Origin: G965237725 sp965237725
GTDB lineage: Bacteria; Pseudomonadota; Gammaproteobacteria; Arenicellales; Poriferihabitantaceae
Length of the DNA stretch: 64,000 bases
NCBI GenBank assembly: GCA_965237725.1
Contig: OZ250151.1
Span: 868,001-932,000, forward strand
Reading direction: 5' to 3'
This document shows, in pieces, positions 9,583 through 17,066 of the stretch (position 1 is its first letter; each line of letters starts with the position of its first letter). Below the pieces are notes generated by a model. The model had not been told where the DNA came from and did no database searches. It saw only the letters and a list, made by a program, of their open reading frames with translations. The position numbers were made by a program, and so were the translations under genes.

Positions 9583-9790
9583 TAGGGAGCCTCTGATTAA
9601 AACTGAGCAAATCAAATTGCCACAAAAAATGGGGCTGGGTAAAAGGATCTAGTTCAAGGCGCGAAACACACGCCCAAGTCAAATAAGCTTGGGCACGGCT
9701 ATTGCGAAGTTTTGCAATGCAGAAATTGCCACGTGATATATTGGGTTTAAACTCAAATTGACTGTTCATGTTTTAATCAGAGGCTCCCTA
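9583..9790. mobile_element. MITE-like element, copy 1 (208 bp)
   Basis: A non-coding element bounded by a perfect 21-bp inverted repeat, TAGGGAGCCTCTGATTAAAAC, at 9583-9603 and reversed at 9770-9790. The outermost TA on each side is the probable target duplication. The interior shares several blocks with copy 2 at 12177, including GTTCAAGGCGCGAAAC, CACGGCTATT and CTCAAATTGACTGTTCAT. It encodes no transposase, so it must be mobilised in trans, probably by an IS5- or Tc1/IS630-like enzyme. Its right end supplies the stop codon of the MetE-like gene. The rest of the 9467-9787 gap holds nothing else. Confidence 0.9.
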
Positions 9791-10840
9791 GATGCGCTTT
9801 GCCGCCTCACACAAATTTTTCAACTTGGCTTTCGCCAGTTCCCTACCCAGCAGCCCCAAACCGCAGTCCGGCGCCGCCAGCAGCCGTTCAGCATCAATAT
9901 GACCTAATGCCTGCTGTAACCGAGCCATGATTTCCTCAACCGGTTCAACCCGACTTTTGGCAATGGCCACAGTACCAAAAATTACCGACGTGGTCTTGAA
10001 TCGTTCGAGCAACTTCAGGTCATTATGACGATGTGCATCTTCGAATGAAACCGAGTCTATGGTTGAATCTTCTATTGCATCAGCAATTTGAAAATAAGAA
10101 TCAGGGTCCGCTTTTGGATAGTCTGGGTGGTCCAGTCTATTGGGGTAGCCACAACACATATGCACAGTACGGACGACTTCTTTCGGGCAACCATGAAATG
10201 CTTTTTCAAGATTTTCAAATCCATAGTTCAAAGCATTTTGTGGTTGCCTGGCAAATACCGGTTCATCAATTTGAATGTGCTTGCAACCCGCCTCGGCCAG
10301 GGCCAAAACTTCGAGGTTGAGGGCTTCAGCCAGATCTGAGCCCAGTTTTTTCGGGTCGTTGTAAAACAAATCGGAATTAGTGTCCGATATTGTCATCGGG
10401 CCCGGCATGGTAATTTTGAGGGGTTTGTCGCTAAATGCCTGGGCAGTCTCCCAGTCATTTACTATGTATTGCTCGCGCACAGATACCGGCCCGGTAATTG
10501 ACGGCAAATTTGCTGCATAGGTGCCGCCACGAACTTCCTTTTCAGTTAGATTAATAAAATCGAAGCCATTTAAATGTCGGCAATGATAATGGATATAGTT
10601 TTCCCGAACAATTTCTCCATCTGTAGGGATGTCAATTCCACATTCAATTTGATCGTCAACCGCTTCTTTTATTCCGTTTTTAATTATTGTTCCGGCCTCT
10701 GGCCCCATGGCCTCCATAGCCGCAGCCCAAAGCTTGGTCGGATCTACTGTATCCGGGCCGGCAGGAATATTGAACCAGTCTGGTAATTTTACGTGTTCTG
10801 GTTTGGGGTATGCGCCGATGCAAGTCGTCAGTATCGCCAT
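9788..10840 (-). CDS. MetE C-terminal-domain methyltransferase (cobalamin-independent)
   Basis: A 350-residue single-barrel protein related to the catalytic C-terminal half of MetE. The full enzyme is about 750 residues, so the N-terminal half is absent. Zinc-ligand motifs are visible: HIQIDEP, the HMCCGYPN segment, and PDCGLG near the C-terminus. MetE transfers a methyl group to homocysteine; stand-alone core proteins may use other methyl donors, so the substrate is uncertain. The stop codon TAG lies inside the terminal repeat of MITE copy 1. The last residues, CEAAKRI, look like a natural end. Confidence 0.85.
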   Translation of the reverse strand: MAILTTCIGAYPKPEHVKLPDWFNIPAGPDTVDPTKLWAAAMEAMGPEAGTIIKNGIKEAVDDQIECGIDIPTDGEIVRENYIHYHCRHLNGFDFINLTEKEVRGGTYAANLPSITGPVSVREQYIVNDWETAQAFSDKPLKITMPGPMTISDTNSDLFYNDPKKLGSDLAEALNLEVLALAEAGCKHIQIDEPVFARQPQNALNYGFENLEKAFHGCPKEVVRTVHMCCGYPNRLDHPDYPKADPDSYFQIADAIEDSTIDSVSFEDAHRHNDLKLLERFKTTSVIFGTVAIAKSRVEPVEEIMARLQQALGHIDAERLLAAPDCGLGLLGRELAKAKLKNLCEAAKRI

Positions 10841-10981
10841 ATTAATCTCGTAAAAATGATAAGTTGTGATAGAAACTACGAATGAAATTATACCGCAGTC
10901 AATGGATGTGCTGATTAAATTATTACAACGTCAATATTTAAAATTTGCGACATCCAGGTTAATAAAATGCATTAGGAAAGG

Positions 10982-12049
10982 CTATTGTAATAATCCGGTG
11001 TCGATATACAAACTGTAATCGTCCAGTGAATTTTCCAGTTTGCCCTGGGACACAAGAAAATCAGCCAGTTGCTTAGCGTAGGTCCAGGCATCTCCGCCTG
11101 GCCCTAGCCATTCTTTGGAGCGCTGTTGATCGGTTGTCGGAAATTCGAATAGATTCAAAAGCGACCGTGCATTACGAATTTTTAATCCCGACCCCTCGGC
11201 AATTTCGGCAAGCATTGCATTTGGGTTTGTTTTAAATAAAGCATTGGATTGGGCAATCATATTCATGAACTTCTGTGCCAGCTGCCGATGTTCCCGCAGA
11301 AACCAACCGGCCATGGCTACTAGATCAAACATTTTTAATCCAATTGCCTCCTGCTCTCTTGCGGTCAACAAGTAGTGACCCCCCTCCTTCATCGACACCA
11401 CCGATGCACCGAAGGCACAACCCGCAATGACTTTGTCGTAGTGCATCATTCGAGAGGCCGCTCTGCCATGACGTACAAATACCAACTCAATTTTATCTTT
11501 ATCAATTCCCAGATATTCAATAATTTTCAGTAATTTGAAGTGACTCGAAGAGCCCTTTACCACAGCGATTTTTTTACCTTCCAGTTGTTGGGGGAAAAGT
11601 TTATTAAAACCACTGTTTTCACTTACCACACATTGCTCAAAACTTGAATAGGAAACCGCAACGCCAGTCATCACAACATCAAGCCCGCCACCCACTCCGG
11701 CTAAAAAAGGGATCAATTCCTGCGCATAAGCTATTTCAATTTCACCTGAACCCAGCGCCCGGTTCATATCGTATCCGGTTTCGAATGCCCGCCATGAAAC
11801 CGCAACTCCCAATTCCTTGTCTAAAGCCTGGCTATCCCTGGAAACCATAATGGGTGCGGGCCATTCCTGAAAATAACCAATTGTTATTCTTTCAGGATCT
11901 TTTGCATCTGCTCGTACTGCTGAAAACATCATGGTAAATAAGCAAAAGCAGACCAGTATTGGCAGGTCCCTGGAGCAAATCGAGTGGCAAAACATAATAG
12001 GTTTTAATAGATAATTACTAAATAGGGTATCAAAAGTAATTAAAATCAC
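10982..12049 (-). CDS. Orphan TauA/SsuA-like ABC substrate-binding protein
   Basis: A 355-residue periplasmic binding protein. A hydrophobic segment around residues 30-47, ending FSAVRADA, is the likely signal sequence, so the real start may be the internal ATG giving MFCHSICSRD. The mature part reads ITIGYFQEWPAPIMVSRD and GSGEIEIAYAQELIPF, as in taurine and sulfonate binders. No permease or ATPase gene is adjacent. It is divergent from the MocR regulator with a MITE between them. The ligand cannot be read from sequence. Confidence 0.85.
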   Translation of the reverse strand: MILITFDTLFSNYLLKPIMFCHSICSRDLPILVCFCLFTMMFSAVRADAKDPERITIGYFQEWPAPIMVSRDSQALDKELGVAVSWRAFETGYDMNRALGSGEIEIAYAQELIPFLAGVGGGLDVVMTGVAVSYSSFEQCVVSENSGFNKLFPQQLEGKKIAVVKGSSSHFKLLKIIEYLGIDKDKIELVFVRHGRAASRMMHYDKVIAGCAFGASVVSMKEGGHYLLTAREQEAIGLKMFDLVAMAGWFLREHRQLAQKFMNMIAQSNALFKTNPNAMLAEIAEGSGLKIRNARSLLNLFEFPTTDQQRSKEWLGPGGDAWTYAKQLADFLVSQGKLENSLDDYSLYIDTGLLQ

Positions 12050-12107
12050 GCGGCTGAAGTAATCGCGTAGACTAGTCGTTATTGTCGTTTTTCACAATAG
12101 ACAAGAT

Positions 12108-12125
12108 TAGGGAACCTCTGATTAG
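12108..12125. repeat. Solitary MITE terminal repeat
   Basis: TAGGGAACCTCTGATTAG matches the end of the MITE family and lies 52 bases before the left end of copy 2, in the same orientation as that end. It may be the remnant of another copy into which copy 2 inserted, or a deleted end. No matching opposite end is visible apart from the one belonging to copy 2. Confidence 0.7.
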
Positions 12126-12176
12126 TTTAGTGCCATACGTGATTTTTAACCCAAAACCATGATGTAATCGATATCC

Positions 12177-12342
12177 TAGGGAACATCTGATTAAAACTGG
12201 GCAGATCAAGTTGTGATTAAAAATGATCAAGTTCAAGGCGCGAAACGCACACAATAGCACGGCTATTACGAAGTTTTGTAACGCAGAAATTGATTATTTT
12301 GAACTCAAATTGACTGTTCATGGTTTAATCAGAGGTTCCCTA
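12177..12342. mobile_element. MITE-like element, copy 2 (166 bp)
   Basis: This copy is bounded by TAGGGAACATCTGATTAAA on the left and the inverted TAGGGAACCTCTGATTAAA on the right, with one mismatch. It is flanked by CTAG on both sides. It shares interior blocks with copy 1 but is about 40 bp shorter. It sits in the divergent interval between the substrate-binding protein gene and the MocR regulator, ending 21 bases before the regulator's start codon. It could therefore carry or displace promoter elements of either gene. No coding capacity. Confidence 0.9.
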
Positions 12343-12362
12343 GCTTAAAGACTCATTATACA

Positions 12363-13829
12363 GTGACCGAATACCTGTTCCAGTTACCCTCTCATCAACA
12401 CGGAACACTACAGTCCCGAATTCAGGAGATGATTGTGAACTCGATACTGGAAGGACATCTCGCTCTGGACTCACCCCTGCCATCAAGCAGAAAACTTGCC
12501 AAGCAATTGTCTGTAGCTCGAAATACCGTGGTTCATGCTTATCAAAATCTGGTTGATGAAGGATTTTTGCTCGCCAGGGAACGCAGTGGATTTTACGTTA
12601 ATGCTGAAATCCTAAAAGGCCGGGTCAATACGCCAAAGCAATCGAAATTATTCGAAAGTAAAGTTGATTGGGCAAAAATATTGGTCGTTAGTCCAGATGA
12701 GTTTCGACAAAACAGCAAACCTGCAAACTGGCATCAGTTTCCATACCCCTTTATTTGTGGCCAGTATGATCGGGGTATTTTTCCCATTGCTGACTGGCGT
12801 GAATGCGCCAGAGAAGCGGTGGCGATCAATGCAATCCATGATTGGGCGAAGGATCAGATCGACCGTGATTATCCAGAGCTCATCGACCAGATTCATAAAA
12901 AAGTACTGCCCCGTCGGGGAGTATGGGCCGAACCCGACGAAATTTTGATTACCGTAGGCGCACAACAGGGCATATATCTTACTGCCCAGCTACTTCTGAA
13001 TATGAACAAGACAGTGGGTTTCGAAACCCCAGGCTATGTTGATGCGGAAAACACCTTCAGGGTATTTACGCCAAGAATCGTTCCTCTGGATGTGGACAAT
13101 CAGGGACTGATTCCGGATAAAAGATTTTCAGAATGTGATTGTGTCTATACAACCCCAAGCCATCATTACCCGAGCACGGTCACTATGCCCAAGCAAAGGC
13201 GAATTGAGTTGCTCGAAGCGGCTCATAAACACGATATCATCATTATAGAAGACGACTATGAATCGGAATTTAACTACATTGGTGAGCCGACTCCAGCATT
13301 AAAGAGCCTGGATAACGATGGTCGGGTAATCTATGTAGGAAGTTTGTCCAAAACCCTGGCCCCGGGCATTCGACTGGGCTATCTGGTGGCGCCGAGAAAA
13401 TTTGTTCAGCAGGCACGATCACTTCGGCGACTCATGTTGCGCCACCCACCAAGCAATAATCAGTTTGTTATTGCCCAGTTTCTGAAAAAGGGTTACCACG
13501 ATGCCCTGATAAACCGACTTAGTCATACCTTGCATGAAAGATGGTCACTGCTCGGGGATTTGCTTGAGCAACATTTTCCAGGAAACAGCAAACGACCCAC
13601 TTTTGGTGGCTCCGCATTTTGGGTGGAAGGGCCCGAAGAGCTTGACGCCAGCAAACTCACCGAGGCTGCCTTAAAATCCGGAATACTATTTGAACCAGGA
13701 GAAGTATTTTTTCATGGTAAAGACAAACCTCGAAACTTCTTCAGGCTGGGGTTTTCATCCATTGCAACAAATAAAATCGAAAAGGGATTTGAAAAATTAA
13801 TTGATTTGATCGAACAGCAGTCAATCTAG
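12363..13829 (+). CDS. MocR/PdxR-type transcriptional regulator
   Basis: A 488-residue fusion. Residues 1-75 form a GntR winged helix (LPSSRKLAKQLSVARNTVVHAYQ). The rest is a fold-type I aminotransferase domain with the PLP lysine in VGSLSKTLAPGIRLGY (about residue 330) and IIEDDYESEF before it. MocR regulators usually bind PLP or an amino-acid aldimine and control neighbouring genes. The start is GTG (GTGACCGAATAC). It is divergent from the TauA-like gene across the MITE; that gene, or the amine cluster that follows, is the likely target. Confidence 0.93.
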   Translation: MTEYLFQLPSHQHGTLQSRIQEMIVNSILEGHLALDSPLPSSRKLAKQLSVARNTVVHAYQNLVDEGFLLARERSGFYVNAEILKGRVNTPKQSKLFESKVDWAKILVVSPDEFRQNSKPANWHQFPYPFICGQYDRGIFPIADWRECAREAVAINAIHDWAKDQIDRDYPELIDQIHKKVLPRRGVWAEPDEILITVGAQQGIYLTAQLLLNMNKTVGFETPGYVDAENTFRVFTPRIVPLDVDNQGLIPDKRFSECDCVYTTPSHHYPSTVTMPKQRRIELLEAAHKHDIIIIEDDYESEFNYIGEPTPALKSLDNDGRVIYVGSLSKTLAPGIRLGYLVAPRKFVQQARSLRRLMLRHPPSNNQFVIAQFLKKGYHDALINRLSHTLHERWSLLGDLLEQHFPGNSKRPTFGGSAFWVEGPEELDASKLTEAALKSGILFEPGEVFFHGKDKPRNFFRLGFSSIATNKIEKGFEKLIDLIEQQSI

Positions 13830-13860
13830 AGGGCGACTAAAGGCCCCGCTAATTTATCTT

Positions 13861-14328
13861 TTAGTTAAACATCAAATCATCTGACAAGATTATAATCTGA
13901 GGCCAATAGGGATTATCGCCAGTAATAAACTGCGGCAGGAAGGCACCAAAAAACAGCAGGGTTTTTGGATTCGTCAGAGATACAAAAAATCCGCGAACAA
14001 AACTACCAGCGGCTGATAGCTGTTTCGAGGGCGGATTTTGTGACAACCCACAATATAAATTGAAAACCCCAAGGTAAATTAGATAAGCAACGCCTAGCCA
14101 CTTCAAAATAACCAGTCCGTTTGTAATCTGGTCAATAAAATAAGCCGTGGCAATTCCGGCCACGACCAGTTGAACGATCATGGCAGAACTAGTGCCCAGG
14201 ACGGTTTGTAATCCTCTGAGTTTGCCATGGGCAATACTAGTAGAAATAATTACCAGAACATTTGGGCCAGGAACAACAATCAAACCAATTGAAATTATTA
14301 TAAATGGGAAATAAAGCGTTAGATCCAT
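13861..14328 (-). CDS. LysE/RhtB-family exporter, C-terminally truncated
   Basis: A 155-residue membrane protein with the family hallmark VPGPNVLVI near residue 20 and SLTNPKTLLFFGAFLPQF near residue 114. RhtB family exporters are normally about 200-210 residues with six membrane segments. Here the reading frame ends soon after the fourth or fifth, with an unusual tail LSDDLMFN. The missing 3' part is not present, because the convergent MocR gene occupies the space beyond. It is probably a decayed gene, though a short functional form cannot be excluded. Confidence 0.75.
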   Translation of the reverse strand: MDLTLYFPFIIISIGLIVVPGPNVLVIISTSIAHGKLRGLQTVLGTSSAMIVQLVVAGIATAYFIDQITNGLVILKWLGVAYLIYLGVFNLYCGLSQNPPSKQLSAAGSFVRGFFVSLTNPKTLLFFGAFLPQFITGDNPYWPQIIILSDDLMFN

Positions 14329-14374
14329 GTGGCAACCATTTAAAATTCAACTCGTAGATTTCATCTGCAAAAGT

Positions 14375-14596
14375 TTAGCTCGCTCCAACTAGTTTGATGC
14401 TCAACTCATAGTGGGCAAACTTTATAACATCTCCAGAAACTATTTTTTTCCGCTTTCTGGTTTCTGTTTCACCATTAACCATTACTTTTCGTTCGGAAAT
14501 AAAAAATTTAGCCTCACCCCCGCTTGAAGCCAGGTTCTCCATTTTCAGAATTTTATATAGTTCCACCGGCTCGCTATTTATCCAGACCTTTTTCAT
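14375..14596 (-). CDS. Small S4-domain RNA-binding protein
   Basis: A 73-residue protein from the ATG giving MKKVWINSEPVELYKILKM. I use this start because the longer frame upstream overlaps the neighbouring gene and is not S4-like. The core (LKMENLASSGGEAKFFISERKVMVNGE, then RKRKKIVSGDVIKF) is the S4 fold seen in ribosomal protein S4, in YbcJ and in the YaaA-type S4 proteins. The role is likely binding of structured RNA. It begins one base after the stop of the phosphatase-like gene, so the two are tightly coupled. Confidence 0.8.
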   Translation of the reverse strand: MKKVWINSEPVELYKILKMENLASSGGEAKFFISERKVMVNGETETRKRKKIVSGDVIKFAHYELSIKLVGAS

Positions 14597-14597
14597 T

Positions 14598-15044
14598 TTA
14601 CAATCCAATATCCTCTTTGCTCCACGACATAACCTGCTGCCAAATTTCGTCTGGCTCCCAAATTGCAAACATTTCAGATTTGCTCTGCGCATCGCCCAAT
14701 CCAACCACCTTTCCCAGATAATGATACATAAATGCCGATACCCGATAGTTCATAATACAGTGAACAAATACTTTTTTTTCGGTTAGAGTTTCCATGATAT
14801 TGCAAAATTGCTTAACCTGAGAGGTTTTTGGGTTATCGAATTCAACGGGAATTTGCACATAACTCATCCCTAAGCTGGATACGATTGCACCTTCATTGGC
14901 GACAGCGTTTTTGTGCTCTGGCATTGCTAGAATTATTACTGCTTGGTAACCGGCGCTTGCAATAATCGAAAATTGATCAATTCTAGGCTGACCGGCGGTA
15001 CCAATGTTTTTGTCAATTTCAACAAAAATTTTTATAGATTTCAC
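14598..15044 (-). CDS. Protein-tyrosine-phosphatase-like protein with a short signature
   Basis: A 148-residue protein with the features of the small bacterial phosphatase family related to beta-lactamase-hydrolase-like proteins: TAGQPRIDQF near residue 16, and a late VHCIMNYRVSAFMY. The active-site loop is Cys96 followed by four residues and Arg101, one fewer than the canonical CX5R. It could be a distinct subfamily or inactive. It overlaps the flavodoxin-like gene by four bases and is followed by the S4 gene, indicating one operon. Confidence 0.75.
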   Translation of the reverse strand: MKSIKIFVEIDKNIGTAGQPRIDQFSIIASAGYQAVIILAMPEHKNAVANEGAIVSSLGMSYVQIPVEFDNPKTSQVKQFCNIMETLTEKKVFVHCIMNYRVSAFMYHYLGKVVGLGDAQSKSEMFAIWEPDEIWQQVMSWSKEDIGL

Positions 15045-15646
15045 TGTTTAGTTTTCAAGTCTGACCTGGGTTCCATTCTTGCCAATTCTGCACCCAATTT
15101 TGCTGATTGTTCGATAACATCGGGTTGGCTTTGAATGTCACCAAGCTCCCTCACCCCTGCTGCTCGAATCAAATAGGTGCGTTCAAACCCCAATAGTTCG
15201 AATGAGTGATTATATTTGCTCAGGATATCTGTGTAGTTTTCTTCACCTTCACCCTGGGTTTGCACAAACACAATTGTTTTACCCTCGCCCAAACGACTTT
15301 TGTTTTCGAGTTTTGCATAACCTGGAACAAAAAAGGAAAACCACCGATCCAGGCACAATTTTAACTGTCCACTTACATCAGTAAAATAAATCGGCGAAGA
15401 CAATAGAACAATATCTGCGTCGTAGATCGAATTCAACACCTCGGTCAAATCATCGTTCTGGCCACACCGATCTGAACTGGTTTTACAAATGAACAGGTTC
15501 CTGCATCCACTGTAATTGAGTTCGCTCAACTGGAATTTTTTAATTTCTGCACCCTGTTTTTCAGCTGCAGTACAAAACGTTTGAGCTAAAAATGTAGAAT
15601 TACCATCAGGCCTGGGGCTACCAAAGATGCATACAATAGAAGTCAT
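15041..15646 (-). CDS. Flavodoxin-fold NAD(P)H-dependent oxidoreductase
   Basis: A 201-residue protein with a flavodoxin-like fold. The FMN phosphate loop is GSPRPDGNSTFL at residues 9-20, followed by SSPIYFTDVSGQLKLCLDR near residue 85, as in the NADPH-dependent FMN reductase (iron-sulfur flavoprotein-like) family. Cysteines at about residues 48, 54 and 61 could reflect a metal or redox site but do not form a clear motif. It likely reduces quinones, azo compounds or flavins. It overlaps the phosphatase-like gene. Confidence 0.85.
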   Translation of the reverse strand: MTSIVCIFGSPRPDGNSTFLAQTFCTAAEKQGAEIKKFQLSELNYSGCRNLFICKTSSDRCGQNDDLTEVLNSIYDADIVLLSSPIYFTDVSGQLKLCLDRWFSFFVPGYAKLENKSRLGEGKTIVFVQTQGEGEENYTDILSKYNHSFELLGFERTYLIRAAGVRELGDIQSQPDVIEQSAKLGAELARMEPRSDLKTKQ

Positions 15647-15690
15647 GTTTGTGATATCGATCTGGTCAGCATGGCTAAAGCAATCCTGAA

Positions 15691-16245
15691 CTAGTCTGAG
15701 TCAACCGCCAGGACCTCATTAGTTGTTTTAACCTGACAAAATTCACCATTCAAGCTGGCTAAATTAATGTTGTGAATTTCATCACCAGAATATTGATCGC
15801 CATTGATGCCGAATCGACCATGGGTCGCAGTCGCATCTGATACCAGAGTTACATCAAAGCCCAGATTACCCGCCATCCTAACCGAAGTCGAAACGCAATG
15901 ATCTGTGGTTAAACCCACTACAACCAGGTATTGTATTTTGTTTTCATGAAGATAGGTTTCTAGCCCGGTTCCAATAAATGCACTGTTGACCGATTTTTTA
16001 AATTGTTTCTCTTCAGGCAAAGGCAGTGCCTGGGGTTTAAATTCATTTCCGGGCAGCCCTTCCCGTAATGGTGAATCGGGTTCAAGAGAGCAATGTTGCA
16101 CATGAACCACAGGCTTGTTTACCTTACGCCAATGAGCGAGCAATAGTTCAATATTAGACTCAGCGTCAGGGTTATTCCGAACCCCCATGCGTGGATCATC
16201 TAGTCCTTTTTGTACATCAATCACCAATAATGCCACATTTTTCAT
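15691..16245 (-). CDS. Isochorismatase-family cysteine hydrolase
   Basis: A 184-residue protein with the catalytic triad of the family: Asp in LLVIDVQKG, Lys in KKSVNSAFIGTG and Cys in GLTTDHCVSTSVR. Members hydrolyse amides or vinyl ethers such as nicotinamide, N-carbamoyl compounds and isochorismate; this subtype (with PDSPLREG) is usually annotated as a cysteine hydrolase of unknown substrate. It lies in the minus-strand amine cluster, upstream of the flavodoxin and downstream of a RidA gene. Confidence 0.88.
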   Translation of the reverse strand: MKNVALLVIDVQKGLDDPRMGVRNNPDAESNIELLLAHWRKVNKPVVHVQHCSLEPDSPLREGLPGNEFKPQALPLPEEKQFKKSVNSAFIGTGLETYLHENKIQYLVVVGLTTDHCVSTSVRMAGNLGFDVTLVSDATATHGRFGINGDQYSGDEIHNINLASLNGEFCQVKTTNEVLAVDSD

Positions 16246-16266
16246 AATTTACACCTGACACACTTA

Positions 16267-16707
16267 TTATGCAGAGCCCACGGGCGATCTAAATCGATCG
16301 AGCGGAACCACAGCAATAGGACTTAACTCAACAAGAAAGTCTGGATGGCCAAGGCCCGCAATCCTGATTGATGTGCTAACTGGGGCATTGCTACCAATCA
16401 AAATCTCCGTGCGCACAGCTTGAATTTTTGCAAGGTCATCATGATTTATAAAGTACGTTGTCACTTCAACCAAATCTTCGAGGTTCCCGCCTATTTCTTT
16501 CAATAGAAATTCAATATTGCGATAACACTGTCGGGTCTGTTCTTCAACATCATCCAGACCAACAATCATTTCATCAGCATCCCATGCAACCTGACCAGTA
16601 AAATGGATTACCCGGCCTTCGGGTTGAACATAACCCATACTGAACCCACGCCCATTGGATTGCCATACAAATTTAGAATTAAAACCTGGGTTCACGATCA
16701 ATCGCAA
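16267..16707 (-). CDS. RidA-family protein
   Basis: A 146-residue RidA/YjgF protein: GRVIHFTGQVAWD near residue 30, EEQTRQCYRNIEFLL near 53, and the C-terminal segment RIAGLGHPDFLVEL. The classical RidA Arg that contacts the imine carboxylate, normally before the C-terminal part, aligns with the Arg of SIRIAGLG. RidA hydrolyses reactive enamine/imine intermediates produced by PLP enzymes; a PLP decarboxylase is encoded two genes upstream. It overlaps the NTF2-like gene by ten bases. Confidence 0.87.
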   Translation of the reverse strand: MRLIVNPGFNSKFVWQSNGRGFSMGYVQPEGRVIHFTGQVAWDADEMIVGLDDVEEQTRQCYRNIEFLLKEIGGNLEDLVEVTTYFINHDDLAKIQAVRTEILIGSNAPVSTSIRIAGLGHPDFLVELSPIAVVPLDRFRSPVGSA

Positions 16708-17066
16708 TACGACTTACTAACCATTTTCCGTTCGCTGCCAATCCAGGTCAACTGAAATAAATTAAACAGATCGTAGGAACTCAGATAGCCAATTTCTTTC
16801 AATGTCACATTTGCAATTTTGCCGTATGACGCTTCAGATGTTATTTCTGCGGTATAGGCGGAAACCGCTTCAGGCGAGAGTGGATTATCTCGAACTTCAT
16901 CAAAAAAGAATTGTGGAGAACCAGTATAAAATTCACCCTCGAAGTGGCCTGACATGATCGCAGACCGGTGAAATATTCGTTTCAGCTCATCAATATCGCC
17001 AGTGCGGCAGGCATCAACATAGGCCTCGATAGTCTTAGCGGGAGTAGCGTAGTTATTGCTTGTCAT
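16698..17066 (-). CDS. NTF2-like (lumazine-binding-type) protein
   Basis: A 122-residue protein with the cone-shaped NTF2 fold pattern: TIEAYVDACRTGDIDELKRIFH at the start, then SGHFEGEFYTG, and a strand-rich second half ending KMVSKSYCD. This matches the putative lumazine-binding subgroup of the SnoaL/NTF2 superfamily, usually of unknown function. It overlaps both the upstream decarboxylase gene and the downstream RidA gene, so it belongs to the same operon and may act on the same substrate. Confidence 0.75.
   Translation of the reverse strand: MTSNNYATPAKTIEAYVDACRTGDIDELKRIFHRSAIMSGHFEGEFYTGSPQFFFDEVRDNPLSPEAVSAYTAEITSEASYGKIANVTLKEIGYLSSYDLFNLFQLTWIGSERKMVSKSYCD

Noticed and set aside
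9497..9769. A 90-codon minus-strand frame before mmsA
   Set aside because: It lies mostly within MITE copy 1 and its terminal repeat; the text has no family resemblance.
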